The notes beneath the pieces were generated by a model, which made no database searches, was not told where the DNA came from, and was given only the letters and a program-made list of their open reading frames with translations. The translations under genes were made by a program, and so were the position numbers. Source: Phytoseiulus persimilis (taxonomy: Eukaryota; Arthropoda; Arachnida; Mesostigmata; Phytoseiidae). From it: a DNA stretch of 64,000 nt. Below are positions 1-15,200 of the stretch, one piece after another; position 1 is the stretch's first letter, and every line of letters starts with the position of its first letter. The stretch lies in contig CM075101.1 in NCBI GenBank assembly GCA_037576195.1, positions 47,306,001 through 47,370,000 on the forward strand. The letters run 5' to 3'.

Positions 1-211
1 GGGAGCCCATCGCTCTTCCGTCCAGAAAACAAACACCGTCGCCGCTGATGTTTCCATACTGAGCTCTCGGCCGGCTTCATCGTTCTCGCAAATATGTGTA
101 GTGTGGGGGATCGTGAACGAAGCGAGTCGAACGCCTCTGCGAGCTGGCGGGGACCTTCGCCGAGATTCGGGAGCAGAACAGCAAGTAACGAGACTCGACT
201 TTTGATTACAG

Positions 212-3200
212 AGAGGGAAAGTTGTCTGCCAAAGGGCACTTTGCGAACTTCCCAACAATTGCTTCTTGCTTCAAGAGAAACTCGGCAAGAAGTCTTGCTG
301 TTTATCATGTAGAGGTGAGTCCTGGGATTTCATCGCATGGTCTAGTTCCCGAGTGGTGGAGAGCCGAGCGGGGCACAAGGCTCTCAGGAGCATCCATACC
401 AGGACAGAAGGAAAAGATAGAGGCACTGCCTTACTCGAGCGACCTTATCCTGGGGCTGCTCGCAGTCAAACAGGGAAACTTCTCGCGGATGTCGCTCACA
501 AATTAAGGATCGGAACGTTTCTTCCTCAGATTGCGTGCTCAACGGCACAACATATACATCGTCGTCGACGTGGACCGACCCGACAGATTCCTGTCTGCGA
601 TTTTCCTGTCAGGTGAGACCTATGTTGAGAGGATTCCAGCCTCCTCACATGAGCGATAATAGTGTCCCCAGTCAAGGTTCGGTGTAATTCGCCGAATCGC
701 ATTATTCGCAGCCTTCTCCCGCAGACTTTGTGCTGAAACTTCTGACGCGAGACCTAGCGAAAACCTCGCACGTCAATGATAGGCCAGGAGGGAGCAAGAG
801 AGGCGAATAGTATCACCAGAATCCGCAAAACGTGGCTCGTCTGGCTGGAAAGCAGTCTTGTGCCCAGCTCAATCTGCCCTCCGGACGAGCAGATCGATCT
901 ACTTCCTCAACGCTTCTGTTTTAAGGATGAGCTGCATGGTTTTCTAAACCGACAATTGGAGCTCGAGTGTGAGCAGTGCCACCCGGCGCCCGGGTTGTTG
1001 TTGGCGAATCTGTCCAGCTCGTTGAGCGGTAGCATATTCATGGAACGATTGTGAATAGTTTGCTCTCAATGCCCTGCAGCCCTGAAGAAATTGAGCTCCG
1101 GAGTTGGATGAAAAAAGAGAGTCTGCTCAACGCGAGCATTGGATGCGGTAGAGAAGCTCGCTGATCGGATTTGTCGAATCAGCGAGGATGCAGCTCATGC
1201 GGACTCGACTTACTGTAGCTTTCGGGCTGTTCGAGCACCATGCTTATTCGGGCGTGAGTGAGCTCCGGACCAAATGGAACACCTCCTCAATCCCGCTGCA
1301 AATGCTCGAGTGGGAGAACACTCAACACTGGGACATTCAGAGTCTTCGCTCTGACAGCATACTCAGTTGCAGATACTGAGTTCCAAGCGCACGCGATTTC
1401 GCAAGCTTCCCGGAATGCTTCGTTAGGTTGGGATCCCACGATCCCGTCGGGATCCTGGAGTGATGCCAAGCGTGGGAAAACAGCTTTCAGAGGAGTTTGG
1501 CGGCTGACGGAGAAGCACTGAAGAGGAATCGCGCGTCGCAACTCCTGTGCAGAAACCAAGAATGGGATTCCATCCAAACTTTTTCGTTTGGTCGCTTGTT
1601 CCGACGGAAAGCATCGATAGCCCGAAGAAACTTCGAGATCTTGATTCAACGAAAGCACTGAACGCGTCGAAGCGGCATCTGTAAAGCACTCCCTTGCGTT
1701 TTCCCGACAAATCGAACTCCGCGACGTGGGTCATCTTCGGAATCCGCGAATTCGAAAGCGGCGGGATTGCGATTCTCCTTTCGCCTTCGGCCGCGTGCTC
1801 TCCGTTTATGTGTTATATCCTCACCCTCACTTATATTCCAGTCCGGCATCGTCACCAAGTTCCAAGAAGAATGTCATACTCCTTGTGAGAATCCCATGCC
1901 GCCACGACCAGGACAGTGTTGCCCCTCTTGTCAAGGTGAGTGACTGTCGTTGTAAAGACGGAGCAACAATCGTCGCGTTCCTAGGATCCGTCGCCCGGAA
2001 GAGCTAATGAGGATCAGCCCTCCATTTGGGTACACTCTGAAAACCATGAATGCGAGACAGCGCGAGCGTTGTGATTGGGATCTGTACGAGTCATGCAGAC
2101 GGCGCACACCGCTGCAGGCAGATCAAACTGTCAAGCATGGGAGGATTGGGCTGTTCTCTTCTGTCAGCTGACATTGACAGGAACAGCCGCCACTCGAGGA
2201 TCGATTGCAATGAGGCACACGCGTATACGCCCCACTCTCAGCAAACATTTCGAGTGGTTACGTTTTTCAATGGGAAGCGCATCCCTGAACTATCTGTCTG
2301 ACGCGAGATTGACGTATTCTCTGGAGCAAGCAGCAGCGCAAAAAACTGAAGTGGCTTCCGAAAGGATCAGTGTCTGCGAAAATGGCACTGCATTCGTGCG
2401 CTGTTTGTCTGTCACAATACCTCGTATCATGAGCGCTGCGATTCGCGATCATCCGTCTACCGGAGGTTTCCACCATCGGGAATAGCGGTCAGCCCCTTTT
2501 CGATGCAAGTCCCGTCATCGGCAACTCAGTGTTGTCTACGGGCAGCGACGGGGCCTGACCGAACGCGCGACAAGCATGAGATCGGAACTCTCGTTCCTAG
2601 ATGAGTAACGTTACTTTCGTGCTGATAACGATCCAAGCGGAGCAGCGAAGATTGATAGCAAAATCGAATCCGGAACTTGAGGCTGTATGTCACAATCAGC
2701 CCGACGACGAGGGCGTGTGGTCGAATCTCGCTCACGAGCCTCCAGCCTCTGAAAAGGCCCGACATTTTCAATGATCTGTCTCGAGGGCAAACTCAGCTGA
2801 ATCCGCTTAACTCGCCTCTCCCAGGCCCACACTATTGCTGGCCTATTGGGCGTTAGCCGATTGTCCTGGTTCCGTTCGGCGTCCGATGGAGACTCTGTTT
2901 CCACGAGATTCCTCTCTGGCGATTGTTCTGTGGTCCATAAGGCGGGCCCGACCGTCACGAGGGAGCGAGACCCACCTCGAGATTCGGGACGAATTCTCCA
3001 AGGACGTTATGCATCCGCTTGGCCAGACTGTACGGACTTCCGGTCCAGCAAGGCGGAGCGCAGCCCAACAAAAATAGTTCTATCTTCATGCGTCCACCCA
3101 GAACCGGGCTCGGACCCCGACAGTTCAGCCGGCGAGCATAGATCACTCTTGAGATAATTAGGCGACGGCCCATCGACGCCGCGAATAATAGATACACACT

Positions 3201-6200
3201 TTCCGTCCCCGCATCTCTCACGCTTCATGAATTGAGCCGCCAATGGTTTGGCCCTCTCTTGGACGCCCGGGGAGAGCTCCGGACGGTTCCGCGTTTTGCC
3301 AACTTCCCATCGGCTCTTCGCAAGAAGCTTCTCAGTTCTGTCCTCTAGAGCTGGTGTTCAGGTTCTGGAGGTTGAACGCACTTATGCACTCCGTCTTGTT
3401 GTCGGCACACTTCCGAAGAGGACGGCAACCCTGGAACTGATCATCGCAGTTAAAGAGAACGAGCCGGATTCCCGCCGCCCGGCAATCCTGCCAGTACAAA
3501 CACGGCAAGCATGTTCGGCTCGGAGCTCTTCTGAATGTCTCTCCGGTGATACTTCGAGAGGTGGGTCAGGGAGTCAGGGAGCATTCATCGGTAAGTCCTC
3601 CCTCAGAGCTCGCGACGAGTTTTCGGCATGAAACTGCGCATTGAATCCATTCCGAGGGACTTGCGTAGCTCTGTAAAAGAATCCCGAGAGCTTCCTCCCA
3701 CTCGGGAGCACTTCAATTAGTGCGAGTCTGGGAAGTAGATAACAAGCATGGCAAAAATCTATTTGCTCCGAGCCTGAGAGCTCCTACTTGTTTTATTGTT
3801 TGGGCTCTGCAGATCTTTCCCGGCCGTTCTCAGCCGCGAGAACTGCTTCTGGAGGTTGAAAAAGAGAACAAACCATCGTTCTAGGGACTGTCTCGCGGAC
3901 TCAAAATATCACACCAGTTGAGACAGGAGGTCTTTTGATCACTTTCCACTCTGAACGAGAGTTCTGAGAGCCAGACGCACTGACCCTCAATCTCGGTCTC
4001 GTCTGTGTCTGCTCCTGACTATGGAACTCGCACCGGAAAACGAGACCTCCACCTGCTTGCGCATTCCGCTCTCCTTCATGTTTGTTGTCGGAGCCTGTGA
4101 GTGCGTTGATGAGCGAGTTCACCAAGCTAACATCATCGACAGAAGTTCTCTGATTGTGGAATACATCTTATTGACACGTGAAGCTGAAACATCGGCCGCG
4201 GATCTGGGAGCCTGGGGAGTTCGGACCGAGATCTCATGAAGCAAATGCTCAGACAGTCAACGGGTCGGATGAATGCATTCTCATCTTCAACACCATTCTG
4301 GAAGTTACGAGCGTTGTTGCTTGCTAACCTCGGTATTTATATCTGAGGTTTGACGTCGTGTCCAGCGATACCCTTCCCTCTCCTGTTCTCGTTTCGGTCT
4401 TCGCCGTTCATTGCAATACCCCTACTCCCTACCATTCCGCTGTTGGCGTCCCTTCCCTCCCTCCCTCCCTACCTGGTTTCGTTGCTCCCTCCGGTCTACC
4501 TGCGCGGTCGGCTCTTCCTTTGGGCCCCATACCGATGCGAAACTGGTCGAGGAGGTCGCGTCTTCGGGGGAGGGCGTTGTGAGCAGCATGCGTCGCGAGG
4601 AGTTTGGCGGTCGTTTGATGATATATCATTCATACGAGGCTATATGAATCTTCCCGTTGAGATCACGCGGAGTGATCCAAAGAAGGAGTGCAATCACTCC
4701 CGAGCTCGTTGAACGAACAAGAGCCTTAAAGACGGGAATCGACGTGTTTTCAAGGTTTTATTTAAATTACAGGTTGTGCTCTCGACGGGCAGGAATACGC
4801 AGAGGGAACTAACTTCACGGCACCCACAGATCCATGCCTATCTTGTTCCTGCAAGGTGAATATATCTCCCCAACCATCTCCCTGGTCCTTCTTTGCTCAT
4901 CCGTAGGAGTAGCTCTAGAATGGCGCTGCAATGGAACGGAATCTTCAGCGATCATTTCCTCCGAGCGGCAAGCTTTCACGGGAATTCTGAACTCCGAGTT
5001 GGTTTGGTTATCATCCAGCTGATCAGATCCAGGATGTCTTGCAGCGCATAATGAATCTCGGAGGAAGCTGCACGCAATCGGGAGAAACCTCTTAGTGAGG
5101 TCTCATTCGTTCGTGGGCGTGGAGGAGGATTCCTATGTTGCTTGTTGTTCATTTAGATAACGAGGATCTCGTCTGTACGCTGCGCAAACAACCGGTCCAA
5201 CAAGCGAGAGGAAGAGAGAATACGGCGGCTGTATAGAGCTCAGGCATCCGGCTCGAACTCGTCGCGTTCGAAGATTGTTCGTGGGAGAAAAAAAAAAGAA
5301 GGACCGAGTGCTGTAAATGAAGGATTGCAGTGTAACTGACAGCTTGTCCGTCATCCATTTTCACGCTTGTTCGATGCTGTTCCCGTCGCTTCGACCACCA
5401 CGGTTTGCAAACCCGGTTGCGGTCAAAAGCTCATGCTCATACAGCGCGGATTGATATCAATTGAGTTCGGTTCGCGCTTCACGGAAACTCCCGATAGTTT
5501 CTCCGGGGGTTGATGAGCGAGCGAGTTTGATTCGGGACGATTCCCACGACGCTCCCTCGAGAGTCAGCGAGCGGAGGACAGTAATCGGATGACTTGGATC
5601 GCTTCTCGCTATATGGATAACGAGCGATCAAAAAGCGACTCAGCTCGGAGATACAAGTGACGATCGGCGGCGAAACGTGAGCAGCCAGGCTCTGGCCGCC
5701 GCCGGCTGGCTGGAAGCCAGATCCTCTCTGGCGGGGCTGGAAGTGAGCATTTTGCACTTTGCAAAGTCCTCCCCGTCGTCGGTTGCGTCGTTGTCGACAT
5801 CATTGCGAGACAATATCATTTCTCTCAACGGCCGAACAGAACGTTCCGTAGCGCGCCGAGCGGTCGACACGCGTGGGAGACTTGACAAACGCACGTCAGA
5901 ATTGATTCCGGCAGAATCTCTCGAAAACTTCAGCTTCGAGCCACCAACGAGCACGACGACCGAAGTAGTGCATCTCGTTGGAACTGACCTCGTCACTGGT
6001 TGTGATTGCGAATGCGGAGCAAGATATGATTACAGGAACGAGAGGGTATCAGATACTTGCAGATCGAAACGAGCTACTCGATACGAAAACACAAAGATCG
6101 GAAATCGAGTTGACGGGGGCTCGTAGAAGGAACGGAGAGTAAGAGTAGAATCTGTAGATTCCCGGAGATTGTTATAGACAATCGATCGGTGGCGATCAAG

Positions 6201-9200
6201 ATCCGGGTTTCTCCCGGGATCCCATCCGATGCGGTCAGACTCTATGGTAGGTGAAGCGATCACAGAGTCTGAGGCTTCTCCTCATATCAGAGGAGTAAGT
6301 CATATGAATCTCTTTAAACTCTCTCACTCCCATCCATCTCTATCATCTTTCCGTTGGTCTTGTGTTCCGGCAAACATCGACGAGTTGTCTGTTGCCGATA
6401 GCAATCGGCCTCTCCTTCTGGAGATGGTCGTAGAAAACGAAGAAAAAAACCGAACCCTGGCCGGCCCGAGCCGAATGTAAACTCGCCGGCCGTGTTGAGA
6501 GACGTGAGACCGATCATAGGGCGACCGAGCCACCGACGGACGGACAGCAAGCATCAAATTTTCCAGCAGCTAGAACCAATGCCGAAACCTGAGCACGAGC
6601 AACAAAAACCAGAAAGGTTTCATCGTGAGCACGGCGATCTTTTGAGACCCTATTAGAGAAGCGTTCAGTGAACGCCTTACTCCCGGTGGCGCTGGCTCTG
6701 AAAGCTTTCGCCTGACTGCAAATAACTCCGGATGGAAATCGGCTCTCAGAGAGGGCTTTATTAAGGCCTTGAGGGTCTCGAGGGCCAAGTGCTCTTCTCC
6801 GGGAGGTCTAAGCGCTCCATGCTTCGGCATGCGGAGTCGGACGGAGCCCGTGCGAATGCAACCGTCGGACATTCCAAGTTCTGCCCAACCTCACTGTCCG
6901 GAGGGGGGTCTTGATCTGACCAATCACAAACATGAACCATGGGTCCCACAGAGTGAGACCTGGAGATACCACGGACATGGATCACATCAATTCTCGCTCC
7001 TAGGTGGCGTTGGCACTTCGTTTCGATTGAAAGCTCCCGGGTTAATTGTGATTTCCCTCGTTTTTCTTCCAGAATGGAACCATCTCCTGCGCGCGAGAAG
7101 CGTGTAAAGTCCTTCCGTGTCCCTCTGCCAAACAAGTTTTCTCGCCGAAATCATGCTGTCCCGTCTGCAAAGGTATGTTCCGCCCGTGCCTCCGGTCTCA
7201 GAGGTGTCATGTTTCACGGATGCCTAACTTTGATGAAGAAGAAGCCCCCGCGCTCGGGGATATTTCTAAGTAGGCTGGACGCATCGTTGAAAAGAGCGTC
7301 ATGCGGGCTGACCGGCTTCAAAAACTCTCGATGTCTCACAATATGTGAGTTTCCGTTCCGGATACGACCCGACTCGCATCTCTATGTGATATAACCGTTT
7401 GAACTTCGAGAACTCTAATGATCTCCCCTGGCCGTCTCGGCGCAGGTGGAAAATTTCCGAAGGGTTCGAAGAGAATCTCTCCGCTGAGCGGCTACGAAAT
7501 CAGCCATGTTTGGATTCACCGCGAACGGTTTCGAACATCCAACTCCGCATCCCGCCTGAGCCAGGAATGCCGAGCTCAGTAGATTTTTCTCTTCTGAAGT
7601 ATCCCCTCAAGTAGTTCGGGGATGTTTGCCTCAAAGAATGAAAGAAAAACAATACCAAAAGCGACGGATGAACACCTTTCAATGGATGAACTGGAACGCG
7701 CACGTGTTCCCCCGTTCAGGGAAAAAAAATGATTCAGGCTCAAGAGGCTCTTGAGATTCCCCTTTTGTAGTCGCACCTCCGAATTTCGGTTCCAGAGGCG
7801 GACCCGGTGTAAACAGTTCCTCCATAACGAGTGGGAATTTTCCATCTAGCGATCGAGCATCATCCATTACTTCCATTATTCATAGGCGTTCGCATGTCAA
7901 GACGGGTGGATCTTGATCGATTTCTCACATTTCAACCCTTCGTCGAACTCGACCCACGACGGTGCCGGGAACGGGGAAGAATCCTATCGAGTCTGGTTGA
8001 AAGCGTGCATCCACGGAGTGGAGATCCGCGGATCGTAATTTAGGCTTCAAGTATAGACTTTGAGATTTTTCACCTACTTAGCCAACGATGAGTAGGCTTT
8101 CGGCAAGTCATCACGAAGACCACCGGGCTCGGTCCAACGGTTCGGCGCGGACCGTTGGACCGAGGACGGCTTGCAGCCAACCGAAAATTTCGTTCCGGAA
8201 CTGAGTCTCCCACAAAACGGCAAAATCCCTCTGATTCAGCACCCCGAGCGCCCGAGATCCGCGAGACGGCAACGAGTGAGAATTGACCTGAAACCCGATT
8301 CGTGTTGATCCTAGGGCCTCCATGTTGCGATGGGGCGAACATCATTTCGAAGCAAATAAGCCCCTGTTGAAAGACATGCCGAGCCACCGCGACCACCCGT
8401 ATAGTGGATCACCGCTTCTACTTCAGAAAATCGACGACATTTCTGCCGTCTACATGGCCATGGATAAGCAACAACCTACGGAAGTCCACTCTGGCGGCAC
8501 TGGCGAGCGGCCCTAAACCGAAGTTTGTGCGCATGACTTATACTTTCGCGTCTTCATCTCCTCGGATGATTCGACGCCTGCCTGCTGTTTGCCTCCAACC
8601 CTGGGGGAGACGCTTCCGATAACCTCTCACGGTGACCTCCTGTCTTGAAAAACTTCTTGTTTCGCTTTTGTTCCTGCTCATTCTTCATGTTCGTCGATTC
8701 GCTAGCGGCCGAGTCCGGACTGTATCCCACAGACTTTATTCCTCTGGATCAGGTCAAAACGAAACCAAGCTGAGTCTCACAGGATGTCTTCTTTTGGTCT
8801 TTCATTCTGGACGTCGAGTGAGGCGACAGAGAAAATAGTTATTTTGAGGTACCCGAGAGACCACCTACGGGCACGAATGAATTTTCTCTCCATATCGACA
8901 GTCAGATTATCCTCTCAACGGATCAATGAAATCGGCTGAAAGACTCTCCCTCGAAGTAATCATCAGCTTCGTAGCTCAGTGACATGCCCTTTCTCCCAAG
9001 TTCAATCGAAAGGTTCTCCCTCGCGTCGGGGCATTATGGCGATTAGCCGTTGGCTTCAACCTTGGCTCGTACTTTCGTTCGGGCGCAAGCCCGAAATTAA
9101 TGAGAGAGTCCCGCTGATCTGGATAGACGGTTTGACCACCACTCGAGACAGCGTCAATATTCGCGCGAAGGGTGCGACTCCAAGCTCCGTCGCTTCCAGA

Positions 9201-12200
9201 ACCCTCAAAGAACTCTCTTCTGGCCCAACCGAGGCTCGTCGCTCGAGCTCGTGTCGGTGCGGCGGAGTTTCGGCATTGATTCATCCGGCCCGCCTGCGGA
9301 CGAGGCTACGAGAGAGGGATATCGGATTGAATCCGATGCCTCGCGCCTGTCCGCAATATTTGCTTCATTGAAAGCTCTCGTGAGCTGGAACTTTGAGGAG
9401 CTCGCATCTTACAGAGATGAAACGACAGAAGATTTGATTGGGCTCAACGCTCGAGGCTGCACAATAATCCCGACCCCCATTCGTGCAGCCGAAATTTGCA
9501 TGCATCACAACTCATCCAGCGCGCCGAACCGACGCAGACACGCGAACGCACATGCCGTATCAGTATTGACCGTCTTCGTGAACGTCGTCGTCGCTGCCGG
9601 CGATGCCGTCGCCGCCGACGCTTCAGTAATTCTCGTCGTGGTTCATCGACACGACGTGTAATTGCGAAAGCACAGAGAAATCGAGGATGAATGATGAACA
9701 GAAACTTGGGAGAAAAATGACGAGGAAACATGATAAAGCATTTAGAATAATTTTCCGGGACAGCTCAGTCGGTGGCGGATCGGCTTGAACACATTTCGGT
9801 CCATCTGCATTTGACCTCTGTTTATCGTTCCGTTGACTCACAATCTATCATTCCATCTGTTCTCGTCGCGTTTGTCCTCCACCAGAGTCCTCAAGGTGTT
9901 TGCTGCTACGGTACAGAAGGGTTCTCCCTCGCGACTCTTTTTTTTCCCCGAGTGCCTCGAGCGAATCATCTTTATACGTGCAGAGGTGGATCACTCAAGG
10001 TTAATCAATAGGATCAAAGACGAAGCTCCCAAAGATCATTGAAGCCCCGCAAAGCTGCCTCAAAATGAATATTTCTCCATGAATACTCGACTTTTGCTGA
10101 AGATTGGAGTGCGGAGGAACTGTGGAAAAAATCGAGACGCCAGCCGTTCCCCCATGGAGCTCCCACCTGTGTTTCCCCCAATTGTACTCTGGTTACCAGA
10201 TGAACATTTACGACCTCTCCGAAACTGATCTCCCGGGTCAGAGATACGAAACAATGAGTGTATCCGTCTCTCGACTGGATTCGGACCACCGGAATCGCGT
10301 GAGGGTTCTCCGACCCATGAACACACGACAGCCTTCGAGCAAAAACAAACTATCGATCACGTTCATGTTTTGTTCAAAAGCCAATATCTCACGTCCTGGC
10401 ACTCACCGGGATCCCATCGTTTTTTTTTTCTTGGAACACGTGATGGATCTTTCCTCTGGTTTCTCGGGAGCTGGGGCGCGGGGCTGAGGCTCGCTTCTAA
10501 TTCATCGAGATTCCGCTTTCAGGAACGAAAATCGTGGCTCGCTCTCGAGGAGAATGCATAATCGGGGCTGAAGCCTTCGATGACGGAGGATCCTTTCCTC
10601 TGGACCATTGTACTACATGCTCGTGTGCCGTGAGTATTCTCCCATTGAACTCAAGAGCCCAATCGTCCACCCCAATTACGGTGTGAGGCTCATTTGGTAA
10701 TTTGTTCGCAACATCTCCTCGCGCCGGATGCCGCAGCTGTCGAGGCTCGACGCGCATCTAGTTCGTTTATTCATTCGTTCTGGGAGCTTTGTCAGAGCCG
10801 TATGGACAACAATCCACATTCTGCGGAGTGTTTCTACGCAAACGCGTTCTCGACTCGATTTATTCAGCCGCAGAGTGAGCTGATCAATTATTGAGCGAGG
10901 TTGAGGCTACGGGCTCCTCTCGGATGCTCTCTAAAGTGGCAACTTGGCTCCGGAAGACCTCAGTTCGCCCGTCCGCTGGAGCGAGTTCCCGTCGAATAAT
11001 TGAGCTGTAGAGTGGATTCCCACCGCTCGAGGAGGAGAGGCTGGAAAGGTGTGAATCTGGGAAGCTCTAACTTTTCGAGAATAGTTCTCGACACGGGGGC
11101 GCATAATCCATTGGGACCCGAGACGGGGCAAATGAGACCACATCGACCGCCCGTGAATCGCCATGACTTCGCCGCTCTGTTCAGCTGCGCCCCAGAAGAG
11201 TACGAGCTCCGGACCGGGACTCTGAACACCAAGATCTGGCCTCACGACATTTCCTACTTTATCCTTGTGTGTATTCAGGTCACAGAAGCGTGATCTTTGC
11301 CGGATTCCCTCCGTACTCTCATCGCGATAGCATCTCCGAAGCCGTCGCATATGCTCTGAGAGCTCGCTTCGCTGGTTGGCTTGGCGCCTGTGTGCCATCA
11401 ACTTCTGCCAGCCAGAGATTATATCTCTTCCACCTTCCCCGTCCTGCTCTCTTCTTCCGCTCTGGGAAGCCATTGTGTGGGTGTTCTCCAGTTTTATGGG
11501 GCTCCGGGCGCTCCTCTATTGTGCATCACGCCCGGAGTTAACTTTTGCCTAAAAGAAAACCATTACAACCGCCAAGTCTGCCTCGGCTGCTTTCAACACC
11601 GCGCACTCAAATATCGGCGCCTTCGTTCCCATAATTCTTTCTGTCCTTCTCCGTGGAAATCGCCCGATCCGGCAAGTGGGCGCTCCCACCTTGATCGGCT
11701 TTGCGGGACTTGATTCAAAACCACCTAAAAATCCATTCCCATCTGTTCTGGGCTGATGCGACCGATTCGGGATCCTGATCCGTCGTGGGAATTCGAGATC
11801 TATCCGTCTAAAGCTCGGATTCTTTCTTTCGACAGAACGGAACAAGTTTGTGTCATCGCACTGTATGTCCCAAATTGCAATGTCCTTCGGAGCACCAGGT
11901 TTCAACGCCGGAGTCGTGCTGTTTGCGCTGCCGGAGTGCCCACCAGGAGAAGAAGGCTGAGTGTCTCTTCCTGAAGACGACGTACATGGTAAGCGCCACG
12001 GGCTTGGGTAACCTGAGCGATTCCAATTATTCTGAAGCTCTCTCCCTGAGGGCTGCGTCGAGGTATTCGCCCCCGCGTTTCAAGAATTACGTGCAGCGAT
12101 AAAGCAGGTTACGGCTGACTTCGTGCCAGTGAACTCGTTCGGAAACATTCTCAGCGAGGTGGAGGGCGGCTAAAAGGTTCACCCCACGCTTGCGAGTTTA

Positions 12201-15200
12201 GCTCGAGGTAATTCCAGTCTGTGTGACAGATCGGACGGAGAACCGTCGGTCGTCATCTTCGGCAAGAATCGAGTTCGACCCGGGATGAGAGCTCTCTCGT
12301 CCAGGAGTTATTCCTCGCCCACCCGCTGTCGAATCCGTCGCCGTGGACCGGATCTTATTGGAGCTAGCTTTCATCCTGACCCGCGTTCCTCGCGATCATC
12401 AGGTGATGTGACAGAAGAACGAAAATGAATTCATTGCAAGCTTTCGTTATAGAATGGCACTACGTGGAAGAAGGACCGCTGCAACCTTTGCTCCTGTCAT
12501 GAAGGTCAGGTCGAGTGTCAAGAAACGCGCTGCGAGCGGCGGAAATGTCCGGCGGGACAGAAGGAAGTCACTCCGCCCAATGAGTGCTGTCCCAAGTGCA
12601 TCGAGGTGAGACTTTTTGATTTTGAAAGTTGAAAGTCGCGGGGCGGGGTTCTCTACGAGAGAAACACTCACACAGGACGGAGGGGCGATGTTGTTCGGAA
12701 CCACAGCGGAATCTCTGCCGGCTGTGCTGCACCGCTGTCGAACTCAGGTCCAATTAGTGTCCCGAGGCCGAGCTTGCCTCGGAGCCCCCACAGTAAGCTC
12801 TGCTCGGCCTGCTAACCGGAACACCCTGGGAACTTTTTCAGAGCGACGGCCTCTGCTCAGTATTCGGCGACCCGCACTACAGGACTTTCGATGGCGTGTT
12901 CTACAGGTTCCAGGGCCGGTGCCGATACACGTTGGTGACCGATGAGTGTCAACACAACTCCACTGCGCGAAACAGTGGCCGCAGTTTCAGCATACAAGTG
13001 TTCAACGATCCTCGAGGGCCCTCGGCGCATTCCGCACGAACACGAGCTCTACTCATCAAGGTCGACGACAAGCATAAGGTGAGCATTGGGAGCGCTCTCT
13101 TTCTGAACTCCGAGTGCACAAACGGAAGGGATGAGATTCCTCCAAGGATGCTGCTTCTAGAAACTCTCCCGGAGGCTTCGACACCTCTGAGAATCCAACT
13201 CGGGGCCGAGTTTCGCAGTATCAACTAAACAGTTCCCCATCGGGAGTCGTCGAGCTCGCAGCGTTAAACGGGCATCACTTCCCTTCCAGATTCGCTTGGG
13301 TCAGATGATGAAGGTGAAAATTCTGAGCAAGAGGGTCAAACTCCCCCACGTGCTGATCGGCGACGCGATCATCTATCCCGAGAATCATAATGTAGTTGTG
13401 AAGCTGCCGAAAAAAGGCATAACGGTAAACAGAACTTCTCCGTCATCTCTGGAAGGGGAACACTGGAGAAATTTGAGTGGCGAAGAGCAGGCTCAGATAC
13501 TCGTGAATGCTCTCAGGGGTCCGTGACAATTTCTTCCATTTCGCTCTCCGGAAACCGAGGGAATAAAAGAGGATCTTAACGATTCCAGGTGGTGTGGAAC
13601 GGAGACAGTTCGGTCGATGTGAGCGCTTCTCTGAATCTTAAAGGATCTCTTTGCGGCCTATGCGGAAATTACAACGACAACCAAGGCGATGAGTACACAA
13701 CGAAACAGGGTTTCATCGAAACCGATGTTCACAAGTTCGGAAACTCGTGGAAGGTTAGTTCGGATCTCGATCGATGGAGTTATGACGTTGAGGTGGGAAG
13801 ACTCGAGCTCCCGAGCAGTTCCTCGACCGGAACCGGAATTTCCAAAAACGTCCTCAAGTTTTTTCAACTAACAGCGTGTTTCTCTTGCTCCCAGGTCGGT
13901 CACAGTCAGAACTGTCTACAGCCCACAAACAAAACCGGCTGCACCACGAGGCAGAACCGGAAACGGAATTACACAGTCTGCAACAAACTCAAGGGAGATC
14001 TCTTTAAGCCGTGCCACAAATATGTCAATCCTACGCCTTATATAAAGTAAGCGTCAGAGGTACCTTTTTCATTGCTCAATATACGGGAGACAATCGCGTT
14101 CAGCTCAAGAAGGTAGTTCGAACTAAGTATGTGCGTAGGTCGAGTTTGGGGACCATTCGAAGCGAGTAACAAGCTCGAAATCTGAGCGCTCGCCCAGGAT
14201 TCAGGCCAGTGGAGCACGTGAAGGGGAGAAGAACTTGGAACGAACGGAGTGACTTTGAGGAATTGAGAAGAAAGAACACAGTGTTCGTCGAGGGTTTGGA
14301 GAAGAATCCCAGGAGAGCCGTTTCTCGGATGTTTCAAAGAAGAGTTGAAAGAAAAACGTCAAGGGCTGGACCCAACCCTTCAATTTATGGTTGGAACCCG
14401 TATTCTCGTCCGAGTCTCTTCTCGACACATCCTTCGTACTCGAAATGGCTGAGCCCATGAATCACCCGGGTCAGCGCGCCTTACATTTGCGTAATTGCAC
14501 GTCTGGGCAAGCAGAAAGTCGCGCAGCTCGATACACGCACAGTTTCCCGTTTCCTAGACGCGGAGTTCTATATTCCTCATTTCCCCAGTCTCCCGGTCGT
14601 GTGTGGAAGTTGTTTGGCGAGCCGAACGCAGTGTGCGAACGCTGGCTAGATCGTATGAGCATATGCTGAAGCCATATAAATACAGCGATGAATTCGCATG
14701 GCAGAGATTGCAGCTGGAACGGTCGAGCGAGCGAGCGAGTAGCAAAGCGGCCAGCTACAGAATCCATTAGTCCAGCTCCTCTACTGGAGCCCCGGCTCTG
14801 CTCTTCGCTAACTCACTTGCTCGGCAAGGCGGACGATTATTTGTCAATGGGGGAAGGAGAGGGGAGGGCTCCCCCATTGAGCCTGCGCCTCTGAGCCACA
14901 TGCTGAGCGGCGGATTGATTTGAGATTCGGGCCGAGGATTCCTATGAAGCCGTCCTCCTCGATCTGAATGCGGCTTCAGTGGATTCGAGACATTTCTCTG
15001 ACTTGTGCTTCGGCTACTGATTGGGGAAACGTTAGCGCAACCTGTCTGGTCAGGCGCTCGAGCTCTCAAGCGAGCTCGGGACCTACGAGCAGGGAACCCT
15101 CCCTCATCGTTTAGTTCCCTTTATCTGAGTCGCGGCTGTCAATTTGAGGTGAAGTTGAAGGCGGCCATGTCCTCGCCACCACTTCCAGCTGCGGGAGTCC

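Noticed and set aside
9760-9840. tRNA-like A-box (CAGCTCAGTCGGTGG)
   Set aside because: No matching B-box or acceptor-stem pairing follows at the right distance.
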